A stretch of DNA of 12,899 nucleotides from Marmoricola sp. (lineage in GTDB: Bacteria; Actinomycetota; Actinomycetes; Propionibacteriales; Nocardioidaceae). The notes under the pieces were generated by a model that saw nothing but the letters and a program-made list of their open reading frames with translations, was not told the origin of the DNA and did not search any database. This document shows positions 1-6,498 of this stretch, piece after piece. The stretch spans positions 1-12,899 of the forward strand of contig JASLCW010000448.1 of assembly GCA_030151765.1 (NCBI GenBank). The letters run 5' to 3'. Position numbers and translations under genes: made by a program. How positions within the stretch are numbered: position 1 is the first letter of the stretch; each line of letters starts with the position of its first letter.

Positions 1-17
1 CCAAGACCCACCGAAGT

Positions 18-62
18 GTCACCGATGTCCTGATACAGATTCGTCACCGATGTCCTGCGACA
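18..62. repeat. Pair of direct repeats, possible IS481-type element end
   Basis: The 15-mer GTCACCGATGTCCTG occurs exactly at 18-32 and again at 43-57, a period of 25 bp. Both copies end in a similar way (ATACA and CGACA), so 18 of 20 positions match. From memory, actinobacterial IS481-family elements end in sequences very like this, with tandem transposase-binding sites near the tip. No transposase gene lies inside the window, so if this is an IS end the element body would lie to the left of base 1. Identification as IS481 is an inference. Confidence 0.4.
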
Positions 63-67
63 TGACA

Positions 68-97
68 GGTCAGGCCGCGCCGTGTCAGGCCGCGCCG
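68..97. repeat. Tandem copies of a 14-15 bp sequence also found at 2029-2043
   Basis: GGTCAGGCCGCGCCG lies at 68-82 and its last 14 bases recur at 84-97. The full 15-mer is found once more, in the same orientation, at 2029-2043, so copies sit on both sides of the AraC regulator and hydrolase genes. A single 15-mer match could arise by chance in DNA this GC-rich; two adjacent copies plus a third are less easily dismissed. They may be scars of an insertion or duplication, but nothing proves this. Confidence 0.4.
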
Positions 98-111
98 ACG
101 GGAAATGTCTC

Positions 112-126
112 TTCCACGGCTCCACG
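112..126. promoter_or_regulatory. Candidate AraC-regulator binding sites (TTCCACG repeats)
   Basis: TTCCACG at 112-118 is followed by CTCCACG at 120-126, an 8-bp period. The same TTCCACG heptamer appears twice, as an inverted pair, upstream of the neighbouring hydrolase (1118-1124 and 1144-1150). Sharing a motif between the regulator's own upstream region and its likely target fits autoregulation plus target control by the AraC protein. Relative to the predicted transcription start at 205 these sites lie near -93 to -79. The function is inferred. Confidence 0.35.
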
Positions 127-192
127 GTCTTGGCGGTCGATCCGATCGCGAACTCGTTGCGCAGCGCTGTCGTCGACCTGGACCAGGGCCGG

Positions 193-198
193 TAGCGT
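193..198 (+). promoter_or_regulatory. -10 element TAGCGT for a leaderless AraC-family gene
   Basis: TAGCGT fits the actinobacterial -10 consensus TANNNT and lies exactly 12 to 7 nt before the GTG start at 205. Transcription would then begin at the start codon itself, giving a leaderless mRNA. An AGGG at 200-203 could alternatively serve as a short Shine-Dalgarno for the second GTG at 208. No convincing -35 element is seen. Confidence 0.45.
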
Positions 199-204
199 CA
201 GGGC

Positions 205-1080
205 GTGGTGAGCCGGAATTTCCAGATCGGGAGCGGGCTCGACTCCTCTGTCGATGCGCTGTCCGACGTTCTCGACCACATCCACCTGCGAGGCGAATCG
301 CCCGTGCTCGTCGAGGGTGACGGACCGACCCACGTCCGACACGACGCAGGTGAGCTTCTCGTGCACCTGATCAGAGGCGGGTCGGTCAGCCTTTCGCTCG
401 GTCGAGGACCACGTGTGCTGCTCGGCCCGGGCGATGCCGTCCTGATCCCCACCGGATCGACCCACAGATTGGCGTCTCTCGAGTCGGCAACCTGGATGAC
501 CGGCCGCTTCAGCGTCGACCAGGCCGGATCGGCGGCGCTACTGGGTGCGCTTCCGGCAGCGCTGATCATCAAGGCCGCGGACGCCGAGCTGCGATGGATT
601 CCGCTGGCTGGTGAGTTGTTGGCGATGGAGATGGCGGAACCGAATGCCGGCTCGCGCGTCATGGTGTCCCGTCTTCTGGACCTGGTGTTCATCCCGGCAC
701 TGCGCGCATGGTCGGCCGCGGACGACACTGAGGGAGATCCGGGCTGGCTGACTGCCGCGCTCGACCGCTCACTCGGCCCCGCGATGCGCGCGATCCACCG
801 CCATCCGGAGCAGGCGTGGTCGGTCGAGGAACTGGCCGGCCTGTCCTCGATGTCCCGAGCGGCGTTCGCGGCCCGCTTCACCAAGAAGGTCGGCCAGCCC
901 CCTGCTCGCTATCTCGCGCAACTTCGATTGGGTCGGGCGGCGAGTCAGTTGCGCTCGTCGTCCTTGCCGGTCGGGGTCGTCGGACGTGCTGTCGGCTACG
1001 GGTCGGAGGCTGCCTTCTCCCGCGCGTTCGCTCGCGAGTACGGCGTGCCACCCAGCGTCTGGCGCGCGCCCGGCGCCTGA
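205..1080 (+). CDS. AraC-family transcriptional regulator (cupin plus AraC HTH)
   Basis: This 291-residue protein has the layout of AraC regulators with an N-terminal cupin (roughly residues 10-115, containing the GPGDAVLIPTG turn at about 74-84) and a C-terminal double helix-turn-helix (roughly 190-289). The second HTH carries the family signature GYGSEAAFSRAFAREYGVPP at about 264-283, and the first has WSVEELAGLSSMSRAAFAARF. It should be a cytoplasmic one-component regulator sensing a small molecule through the cupin. The frame is closed by TAG at 193, so the start is GTG 205 or GTG 208; 205 is chosen because a -10 motif sits at the leaderless distance. An alpha/beta hydrolase follows 105 bp downstream in the same direction and is the obvious candidate target. 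The effector is unknown. Confidence 0.88.
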   Translation: MVSRNFQIGSGLDSSVDALSDVLDHIHLRGESPVLVEGDGPTHVRHDAGELLVHLIRGGSVSLSLGRGPRVLLGPGDAVLIPTGSTHRLASLESATWMTGRFSVDQAGSAALLGALPAALIIKAADAELRWIPLAGELLAMEMAEPNAGSRVMVSRLLDLVFIPALRAWSAADDTEGDPGWLTAALDRSLGPAMRAIHRHPEQAWSVEELAGLSSMSRAAFAARFTKKVGQPPARYLAQLRLGRAASQLRSSSLPVGVVGRAVGYGSEAAFSRAFAREYGVPPSVWRAPGA

Positions 1081-1117
1081 GTCGGCGTTTCGGCAAAGAA
1101 GTCCGGCGATCGAGTCA

Positions 1118-1150
1118 TTCCACGTGCCGAATCAGGCGAATAGCGTGGAA
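1118..1150. promoter_or_regulatory. Inverted repeat upstream of the hydrolase, candidate operator
   Basis: TTCCACG (1118-1124) and CGTGGAA (1144-1150) form a perfect 7-bp inverted repeat with a 19-bp spacer, ending 35 bp before the hydrolase ATG. The spacer also contains CGAAT twice. The same heptamer lies upstream of the AraC-family gene, which makes this a reasonable candidate binding site for that protein. AraC-type sites are more often direct repeats, so the inverted arrangement is a weak point. Confidence 0.4.
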
Positions 1151-1185
1151 CTCGCACCCCATCGATCCATTGGACAGGACGAGAG

Positions 1186-2010
1186 ATGACCAACTCCACC
1201 GACACCGTCGTACTCATCCACGGCCTCTGGATGACACCGCTCTCCTGGGAGCACTGGGTGTCCCGCTATCAGGAGGCTGGGTTCAGGGTTCTCACTCCCG
1301 GGTATCCCGGCATCGAGCCGGGCGAGGCCGGCGTCGCCGCGGTCCGGAAGGACCCGTCGATCCTGGCCGGGCTCGGGGTGCAGCAGATCACCGACAATCT
1401 CAGCGACGTGATCTCCGGGCTCGACTCGAAGCCGATCATCATGGGCCACTCCTTCGGCGGGGGCTTCGTCCAGTTGCTCCTCGACCGTGACCTCGGTTCC
1501 GCCGGTGTGTCGATCGACGGTGCCGGCTGCAAGGGCGTCAAAGCGCTGCCCTTCAGCCAGATCAGGGCGACCTTCCCGGTCCTGAAGAACCCCGCGAACA
1601 AGAAGCGTGGCGTTCCGATCGCGGAGGAGCAGTGGCACTACGGCTTCGCCAACAACCTCACGCGTGAGGAGGCCAAGCCGTTCTACGACCGCTACGCCAT
1701 CCCGGTCTCTGGCCGGATGCTGTTCGAGGCAGGCTTCGCCAACTTCGCTCCCAACTCGCCGCTGACCGTCGACTACCGGAGGGCGGGCCGTGCCCCGCTG
1801 CTCTTCATCTCGGGCGGCAACGACCATGCCGTGCCCGCTCCGGTGCAGCGGGAGAGCTACCGCAAGCACGCGAAGAACTCCGGCTCGACCACCGCGTACA
1901 AACTGTTCGAGGGCCGGGATCACTTCACTTGCGGTGAAGCTGGCTGGGAGGCGGTCGCCGACTTCGCGCTCGACTGGGCGCAGAACCCCAAGGGCGGCGT
2001 ACTCGACTGA
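1186..2010 (+). CDS. Alpha/beta hydrolase
   Basis: This is a 274-residue alpha/beta-hydrolase-fold enzyme. The visible parts are the oxyanion-hole motif VVLIHG (residues 8-13), the nucleophile elbow GHSFGG with Ser89, the acid Asp213 in SGGNDHAVP, and His246 in GRDHF, giving a complete Ser-Asp-His triad. There is no signal peptide, so it should act in the cytoplasm on an ester, amide or similar bond; the substrate cannot be read from sequence. The ATG is preceded by GGACGAGAG, a moderate ribosome-binding site. It follows the AraC-family regulator in the same direction and converges on the methyltransferase gene, whose stop lies 34 bp away. A haloalkane- or peroxidase-type activity is possible within the fold, but nothing specific supports either. 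Confidence 0.88.
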   Translation: MTNSTDTVVLIHGLWMTPLSWEHWVSRYQEAGFRVLTPGYPGIEPGEAGVAAVRKDPSILAGLGVQQITDNLSDVISGLDSKPIIMGHSFGGGFVQLLLDRDLGSAGVSIDGAGCKGVKALPFSQIRATFPVLKNPANKKRGVPIAEEQWHYGFANNLTREEAKPFYDRYAIPVSGRMLFEAGFANFAPNSPLTVDYRRAGRAPLLFISGGNDHAVPAPVQRESYRKHAKNSGSTTAYKLFEGRDHFTCGEAGWEAVADFALDWAQNPKGGVLD

Positions 2011-2016
2011 GACGCA

Positions 2017-2039
2017 GCGGCCGGAACCGGTCAGGCCGC
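2017..2039. terminator. Hairpin between convergent genes, possible bidirectional terminator
   Basis: GCGGCC (2017-2022) pairs with GGCCGC (2034-2039) around an 11-nt loop that itself contains CCGGAACCGG. It fills the 34-bp gap between the hydrolase stop and the methyltransferase stop. There is no U-tract on either strand, so it would be an actinobacterial L-shaped hairpin at best. The right arm overlaps the 2029-2043 repeat copy. Confidence 0.35.
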
Positions 2040-2043
2040 GCCG
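2029..2043. repeat. Third copy of the 15-bp direct repeat
   Basis: GGTCAGGCCGCGCCG is identical to 68-82, and with its following A it shares 15 bases with 84-98. With those copies it brackets the AraC regulator and hydrolase pair. It lies entirely between the two convergent stop codons. Confidence 0.4.
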
Positions 2044-2044
2044 A

Positions 2045-2746
2045 TCAGAAGCGACGCCACCACAGATTGATCGCGTAGTCGATCTCGAGCCCGCCGTCGT
2101 ACTCGGCGAGCACCCGCTCGGCGACCGCCGTCGGCAGTTCGATCCGTACGACGGCCTCGAGATCGTCGTACGAGTCGAAGGTCCAAGCGCACATCAGCCG
2201 CTCCCGGGACCAGTCGCGCAGCGACCAGAAGCGCTCGACCTCGGCCGGCGCCACCTCGGGGAAGCCCTGCCGGAACCAGCGGCCGAAGGTCGACCGCTCG
2301 GAGTCGTTATCGATCACGAAGGCGGTCCCGCCGCGGCGCATCACCCGGTCCAGTTCGGCGAGACCGGGCTCGCTGCCGGGCCCGAAGAAGTAGGCCCAGC
2401 GGGCATGCGCGACATCGACCGACGCATCCGGAACGGGGAGGGCATCGGCCAGGCCGGCGAGGACGGAGACGTTGTCGAGCCGGCGAGTGCGGCGTACCGC
2501 CAATGCGCGCAGCCGATGGTGCGGCTCCACACCCGTGACCGTGCGTGCATCGGCGGCGAAGGCCGGCAGGTGAAAGCCGGTACCGCAGCCGATGTCGAGC
2601 ACGTCACGTCCGGACCAGTCGCCCACCGACCGCATCGTCCGCGCCAGCAGGCCGTCGCGGTCGAAGGCGCGGTTCTCGGTCTCGTAGACCGCGGGGTGAT
2701 GCCAGATGTTGGGGCTTGGCCGAGCCCCGGGAAGCGCGTCGTTCAG
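2045..2746 (-). CDS. SAM-dependent methyltransferase (class I), unusual start
   Basis: This is a class I methyltransferase (Methyltransf_11-like). Counting from the CTG at 2746, motif I VLDIGCGTG is at residues 49-57, the acidic residue after beta-2 is Glu74 (TGVEP), the DALPVPDASVDVAHA stretch is at about 101-115 and RVMRRGG at 134-140. The N-terminal PNIWHHPAVYE matches what I remember of an actinobacterial subfamily. The substrate is unknown. No ATG, GTG or TTG lies in frame between TTG 2917, deep inside the upstream VOC gene, and ATG 2644, which would remove the conserved N-terminus. CTG 2746, 4 nt after the VOC stop, is the best-placed codon, perhaps used by translational reinitiation. 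It has no Shine-Dalgarno. The family call is firm and the start is not. Confidence 0.78.
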   Translation of the reverse strand: MNDALPGARPSPNIWHHPAVYETENRAFDRDGLLARTMRSVGDWSGRDVLDIGCGTGFHLPAFAADARTVTGVEPHHRLRALAVRRTRRLDNVSVLAGLADALPVPDASVDVAHARWAYFFGPGSEPGLAELDRVMRRGGTAFVIDNDSERSTFGRWFRQGFPEVAPAEVERFWSLRDWSRERLMCAWTFDSYDDLEAVVRIELPTAVAERVLAEYDGGLEIDYAINLWWRRF

Positions 2747-2750
2747 TGGT

Positions 2751-3389
2751 TCAGAGCCGGACGATGCCGTTGGCGGTCTGGAACTGAGCGGCGACGATGC
2801 CGGGGACGCCGTTGGGGGCCACCCACTCGACCTTGACGTCCTCGAGCGGCTGCTCGACGGACTCGCCCAGCCAGTCGGAGACGCGGGCCGGATCGCCGGC
2901 GATCTCCAACGCGGCAAGGGAGATCTCGCCGGAGGCGCCCGCCGACGGGTGCTCCTTCGGGTCGCTCTGCCACTGGACGAAGAAGGGCAGCTGCGGGTCG
3001 GACTGCAGGCCCTTCACGCCCAGCTGCTTCCAGAGCAGCTCGACGCCGTCGGGGCGGTGCCGGTTGCCGTTCACGGACTCACGGCCGAGGCGCTGCTCGA
3101 AGGGCGCGATGTCGTCGACCGCGACGACCCAGCCCATCCAGCCGCCGCCGAGTTCGGACCGGGCCCGCACGGCCTGGCCGAAGGGCGCCTTGTCCGAAGC
3201 CGGGTGGTCGAGCACCTCGACCGCTTCGAGATAGGTGCCGTCCAGCAAGGGCAGAACGGCATTCCTGGTACCGAACCGCGGGTGGAGACCGCCATCGCGG
3301 AACTCCTCACCCAGCTGCTCGGAGAGGCGCTGCGTGGTGGCCGCGAGTCCGTCCGGTCCGGCCGCGAAGACGATGTGGTCCAGGCGCAT
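2751..3389 (-). CDS. VOC family protein with glyoxalase-like domain
   Basis: This 212-residue protein starts with MRLDHIVFAA, the typical first strand of a vicinal-oxygen-chelate module, and has a second module from about residue 120. It resembles the Glyoxalase_3-type (glyoxalase-like) family. His5 and Glu55 (GTYLEAVEVL) occupy positions where metal ligands occur in this fold, but whether a metal is bound is unknown. The ATG at 3389 is preferred over an upstream GTG-type start because it opens the conserved strand directly; AGGA lies about 12 nt before it. It is followed within 4 nt by the methyltransferase, so the two are probably co-transcribed. Enzymes, antibiotic-binding proteins and lactoylglutathione lyase relatives share this fold, so no substrate can be assigned. 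Confidence 0.8.
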   Translation of the reverse strand: MRLDHIVFAAGPDGLAATTQRLSEQLGEEFRDGGLHPRFGTRNAVLPLLDGTYLEAVEVLDHPASDKAPFGQAVRARSELGGGWMGWVVAVDDIAPFEQRLGRESVNGNRHRPDGVELLWKQLGVKGLQSDPQLPFFVQWQSDPKEHPSAGASGEISLAALEIAGDPARVSDWLGESVEQPLEDVKVEWVAPNGVPGIVAAQFQTANGIVRL

Positions 3390-3486
3390 GGCTCGATTGT
3401 GTCCTGCGTCATGTCGGGCCCTCACACCGGGGGTAGGACCGGCGTCAGGTCTCTCGATGACGAGATTTTCCCGGTCGAAACAGGCC

Positions 3487-4260
3487 TCAGGACTTCTCGT
3501 TGGCGGCAGTCGCCGGGTGGATGCCGATGCGGGCGCGGGCGAATTCCGCGCAGTGCTGGGCGAGCACGTCGTACGACGCCTGTCCCATCAGGGCGATCAG
3601 CTCGGCGGCATTGGAGAGATAGACGGGTTCGGCGCCCACGTGGGCCTCGGTGTTGCCGGAGCAGTACCAGTCGAGGTCGTGTCCGCCGGGTCCCCAGCCG
3701 CGGCGTTCGTACTCGCCGATGCTGACTTCGTTGTACGACGTCCCGTCGCCGCGTTCGACGGTCCGGAACTGTCGACGCAGGGGAAGTTGCCAGCAGACGT
3801 CCGGCTTGGTCTCGACGAAGTGCACGCCCTCGCGCAGGGCGAGCGCGTGCAGTGCGCACCCGTAGCCGCCGGCGAAGTCGCGGTCGTTGTGGAAGATGCA
3901 CGCCGAGCCCGAGACGCGGGTCTTGCGATCGCCGTCCTCGACCTCGACCCATCCGGAGCGCTTCACGCGGCCGCGCTTGCCGAGCGCCTCGCCGCGTCGC
4001 TGCCAGAGGCCGTCGTCGAGCTTGTCGACCCAGACGGCGACGCGTTCCTCGTCCTCGCTGTCGGAGAAGTGCGCCCCCAGGGTGCAGCAGCCGGAATCGG
4101 GGGCGGAGGCGTAGATGCCCGCGCAGCCGGAACCGAAGATGCAGGTCCAACGGGAGGTGAGCCAGGTCAGGTCGCAGCGGAAGACCTGGTCGGCGTCGTC
4201 GGGGTCGCTGAACTCGAGCCAGCTTCGGGGAAAATCGAGATCAACTTCGGGCACCCGCAT
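3487..4260 (-). CDS. Cysteine-rich conserved actinobacterial protein (Rv0495c type)
   Basis: This 257-residue protein closely resembles, from memory, M. tuberculosis Rv0495c, a conserved protein of unknown function. It has ten cysteines. Those in the recognisable blocks are Cys40 and Cys46 (TCIFGSGC), Cys58 and Cys59 (DSGCC), Cys121 (ACIF), Cys135 (GCALH), Cys156 (KPDVCWQLP) and Cys200 (DWYCSG). Such spacing suggests a metal or iron-sulfur site, as in YkgJ-type proteins, but this is inference. The DLTWL and RRGWGPGG blocks are also characteristic. ATG 4260 opens the frame; GTG 4254 is an alternative, placed exactly at leaderless distance from TAGGGT. The gene is divergent from the CHAP hydrolase and its position next to ppx matches the mycobacterial gene order. 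Confidence 0.82.
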   Translation of the reverse strand: MRVPEVDLDFPRSWLEFSDPDDADQVFRCDLTWLTSRWTCIFGSGCAGIYASAPDSGCCTLGAHFSDSEDEERVAVWVDKLDDGLWQRRGEALGKRGRVKRSGWVEVEDGDRKTRVSGSACIFHNDRDFAGGYGCALHALALREGVHFVETKPDVCWQLPLRRQFRTVERGDGTSYNEVSIGEYERRGWGPGGHDLDWYCSGNTEAHVGAEPVYLSNAAELIALMGQASYDVLAQHCAEFARARIGIHPATAANEKS

Positions 4261-4266
4261 ACCCTA
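4261..4266 (-). promoter_or_regulatory. -10 element TAGGGT for the Rv0495c-type gene
   Basis: On the minus strand TAGGGT matches TANNNT and lies exactly 12 to 7 nt before the in-frame GTG at 4254, while touching the ATG at 4260. This would make the transcript leaderless and favour GTG 4254 as the true start, removing two residues. No Shine-Dalgarno is seen at a proper distance from either codon. Confidence 0.4.
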
Positions 4267-4292
4267 GAGCCAATGTGAATCCTGGGATTGGA

Positions 4293-4310
4293 GTGACACC
4301 GGCGTGTCAC
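4293..4310. promoter_or_regulatory. Perfect 7-4-7 palindrome, candidate operator of the CHAP gene
   Basis: GTGACAC and GTGTCAC are perfect inverted repeats around CGGC, within the 69-bp region between two divergent genes. It sits just upstream of the predicted -10 at 4316-4321, so a bound protein would cover roughly -37 to -20 of the CHAP promoter. The right half continues as GTCACATGCG, similar to the GTCACAGCG-like motif reported for MtrA, a regulator of cell-wall hydrolases in mycobacteria and relatives. The factor is not established. Confidence 0.55.
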
Positions 4311-4315
4311 ATGCG

Positions 4316-4321
4316 TACTCT
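4316..4321 (+). promoter_or_regulatory. -10 element TACTCT for the CHAP gene
   Basis: TACTCT matches TANNNT and ends 8 nt before the ATG at 4330. The intervening sequence is pyrimidine-rich and has no Shine-Dalgarno, so the mRNA is probably leaderless or nearly so. TTGGAG at 4288-4293 is a weak -35 candidate, with a longer than normal spacer of 22 bp. Confidence 0.4.
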
Positions 4322-4329
4322 TCTTTCCC

Positions 4330-6480
4330 ATGCGTCCCATTCAGCGTGTCGTTCCGCGCCTTTTCGTCGTGGTCGTGCTAGCGCTGCTGGGCGGAATGCT
4401 CGTCGCCCCGCACGGCAACGCCGCGGTGATCGGCGACGACTACCCGGCGAACCTCAAGAAGTACGCGCGTGACGCCAAGGTCGACCCCTGGCGCTTCTAC
4501 AACCGCGAGTGCACCTCCTTCGTCGCGTGGCGGATCAACAACACGCTGAAGTTCCCCTTCGACGACTACTGGCTCGTCCACTGGGGCAATGCGTCGAACT
4601 GGAAGAAGGCGGCCACGTCGACCGCGGTGAAGAATGCCGGCGTCACGGTCGACGGCACCCCCACCGTCGGATCGGTGGCCTGGTGGAGTGCCAAGTCCGC
4701 GGGATCCTCGCTCGGGCACGTTGCCTGGGTCGCCGTCGTGTCCTCCTCCTCGATCACCATCGAGGAGTACAACTACGCCCGCGCCGGCTACTACGGCACC
4801 CGGGTGATCAGCCGCGACTCCGCGAAATGGCCGGGCGCCTTCATCCACTTCAAGCCGGTGGCGATCACGAACACCGCGGCGCCGGCGATCTCGGGCACGC
4901 CGAAGGTCGGCGTGGCGCTCACCGCATCTGCCGGCTCGTGGTCGGTCGGCTCCCTCAGCTACACCTATCAGTGGTACGCCGGCACCGCGGCGATCGCCGG
5001 TGCCACTGCCAGGACCTTCACCCCGACCGCCACGCAGCTCGGCCAGACCCTGTCGGTCAAGGTGACCGCGGCCAAGTCCGGACTCAAGTCCGTGGCGAAG
5101 CAGTCGGCGGTGACCAAGGCCGTGGCGGCCGGATCCTTCAAGGTGACGACCCCGCCCTCGATCAGCGGCAGCGCGAAGGTCGGCGTACCGCTGACGGCGA
5201 ACGCCGGGACGTGGAGCCCGGTCGGCACGTACACCTATCAGTGGCTCGCCGACGGGACCGCCATCGCGGGAGCGACGGGTACCAGCTACACGCCAAGTCC
5301 CGACGACTACCAGAAGAAGATCAGTCTCCGTGTCACCGCGGCACGCGCCGGCTACACGACGGCCGGTTCGGTCTCGGCCGCGACCGGCCCCGTCGACCGC
5401 GGCAGCTTCGACAACACCGTCGCACCGGGGATCGTCGGGACCCCGCGTGTCGGCGCCAGCGTCACCGCCTCGCGCGGCACCTGGACGCCGGCGGGCAACT
5501 ACCACTACCAGTGGCGGCTGGGCTCGACGCCGATTCCCGGCGCCGACAGTCCCGCCTACACGCCGAGCGCGGCCGACTTCGGCAAGCAGCTGAGCGTCAC
5601 CGTCTCCGTCACCGGCAAGTCGATGTACACCGGCCGGAAGACCTCGACCGCCGTGAACGTGGCGCCGGGCGTCAACACGCTCGCGAAGGCTCCGTCGATC
5701 TCCGGGTCGGTGATGGCGGGCCACGTCCTCACCGTCGTACCGGGCAGCTGGCGGGCGAAGCCGACGCAGCGCCAGTACCGCTGGTACGCCGACGGCGTCG
5801 CGATCCCCGGCGGAACCCACAACAGCCTCCGGCTGACCCAGGCACAGGCGGGCCGGAAGATCACCGTCGCCGAAGGCGTGACCGCCACCGGCTACGACCG
5901 CGGACGGGCGACCTCCGCCGCCACCATGCCGGTCCTCAAGGGCACCGTCGCCTTCAACCGCAAGCCCACCTTCACCGGCTCGACGCGCCTCGGCCGTGTG
6001 GTGCAGGTGCATGCCGGAGCCACCTCGCCGGGCCGGGTCACGCTGACCTATCAGTGGTACCGGGGCAGTACGCCGATCGCCGGAGCCACCTCGCCCACCT
6101 ACCGCAGTGTCGTCGCCGATCTCGGATCGCCCCTGACCGTTCGGATCGGCGCCAGCGCCCCGCTGTGGGCACCGGCCAGCCGCCGGGTCACCACCGGCGA
6201 CGCCGTACGCACGAAGCCGACGATGCAGGTGTCGGCCGTCGTCACCAAGCACCGGCTCACGCTCCGCCTCCGCCTCGCGGCGCCCGCGGTGGCCGAGCCC
6301 GGCGGCCGCGTGATCGTCACCGAGGGCCGCCGCCGGATCGCCCGGGTGCTGCTCGCGAAGGGTCAGTCCCGGATCACCGTGCCGGGCCTGCGGACCGGCG
6401 TACATCACCTCACGATCAGCTATTCCGGCACGCCGAAGGTGCTGCCGGTCACCGCCACCCGCTCGGTCAAGGTCCGCTGA
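4330..6480 (+). CDS. Secreted CHAP-domain peptidoglycan hydrolase with Ig-like repeats
   Basis: This 716-residue protein begins with a Sec signal peptide: basic MRPIQRVVPR, a hydrophobic core to about residue 26, and a likely cleavage after the Ala-rich GNAA near 32. A CHAP domain follows (about 38-175) with catalytic Cys61 in the block RECTSFVAWR, His130 in LGHVAWV and the EEYNY block at 145-149 (Glu/Asn). CHAP enzymes are amidases or endopeptidases acting on peptidoglycan. Five repeats of roughly 88 residues (about 180-626) are each marked by a (P)xISGxxxVG strand and a YxYQWxxxGxxIxGA block. A last Ig-like domain runs from about 628 to 716. There is no LPXTG or membrane anchor, so it is probably released or wall-bound through the repeats. 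It precedes a membrane protein by 18 nt and is divergent from the Rv0495c-type gene. Confidence 0.88.
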   Translation: MRPIQRVVPRLFVVVVLALLGGMLVAPHGNAAVIGDDYPANLKKYARDAKVDPWRFYNRECTSFVAWRINNTLKFPFDDYWLVHWGNASNWKKAATSTAVKNAGVTVDGTPTVGSVAWWSAKSAGSSLGHVAWVAVVSSSSITIEEYNYARAGYYGTRVISRDSAKWPGAFIHFKPVAITNTAAPAISGTPKVGVALTASAGSWSVGSLSYTYQWYAGTAAIAGATARTFTPTATQLGQTLSVKVTAAKSGLKSVAKQSAVTKAVAAGSFKVTTPPSISGSAKVGVPLTANAGTWSPVGTYTYQWLADGTAIAGATGTSYTPSPDDYQKKISLRVTAARAGYTTAGSVSAATGPVDRGSFDNTVAPGIVGTPRVGASVTASRGTWTPAGNYHYQWRLGSTPIPGADSPAYTPSAADFGKQLSVTVSVTGKSMYTGRKTSTAVNVAPGVNTLAKAPSISGSVMAGHVLTVVPGSWRAKPTQRQYRWYADGVAIPGGTHNSLRLTQAQAGRKITVAEGVTATGYDRGRATSAATMPVLKGTVAFNRKPTFTGSTRLGRVVQVHAGATSPGRVTLTYQWYRGSTPIAGATSPTYRSVVADLGSPLTVRIGASAPLWAPASRRVTTGDAVRTKPTMQVSAVVTKHRLTLRLRLAAPAVAEPGGRVIVTEGRRRIARVLLAKGQSRITVPGLRTGVHHLTISYSGTPKVLPVTATRSVKVR
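4867..6204 (+). repeat. Five tandem Ig-like repeat units inside the CHAP gene
   Basis: Units start near residues 180, 270, 360, 450 and 541, each opening with a strand of the type PAISGTPKVG (PSISGSAKVG, PGIVGTPRVG, PSISGSVMAG, PTFTGSTRLG) and containing a QW or RW block. DNA identity is mostly lost. The 12-mer ACCTATCAGTGG persists exactly in units 1, 2 and 5 (near 4963, 5233 and 6046). Unit 4 is the most divergent, with YRWYADG in place of YQW. These domains are common in secreted actinobacterial proteins, where they act as spacers or binding modules. Confidence 0.8.
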
Positions 6481-6498
6481 TCGTGATTGGCTGGACCC

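Noticed and set aside
85..465. Possible minus-strand gene at the left edge
   Set aside because: It overlaps the AraC cupin region antisense and shows no domain; its end merely coincides with the 14-bp repeat.
2747..2917. Methyltransferase start at TTG 2917
   Set aside because: The extra 57 residues are Ser/Pro/Arg-rich shadow of the VOC coding sequence, and there is no ribosome-binding site.
3452..3469. Hairpin TCTCG-ATGA-CGAGA followed by TTTT on the plus strand
   Set aside because: Flanking genes on both sides are read from the minus strand, where the T-run becomes a leading A-run; the stem is only 5 bp.
4293..4310. CRP/GlxR-type site
   Set aside because: The GTGA and TCAC halves are separated by 10 bp, not the 6 bp of TGTGA-N6-TCACA.
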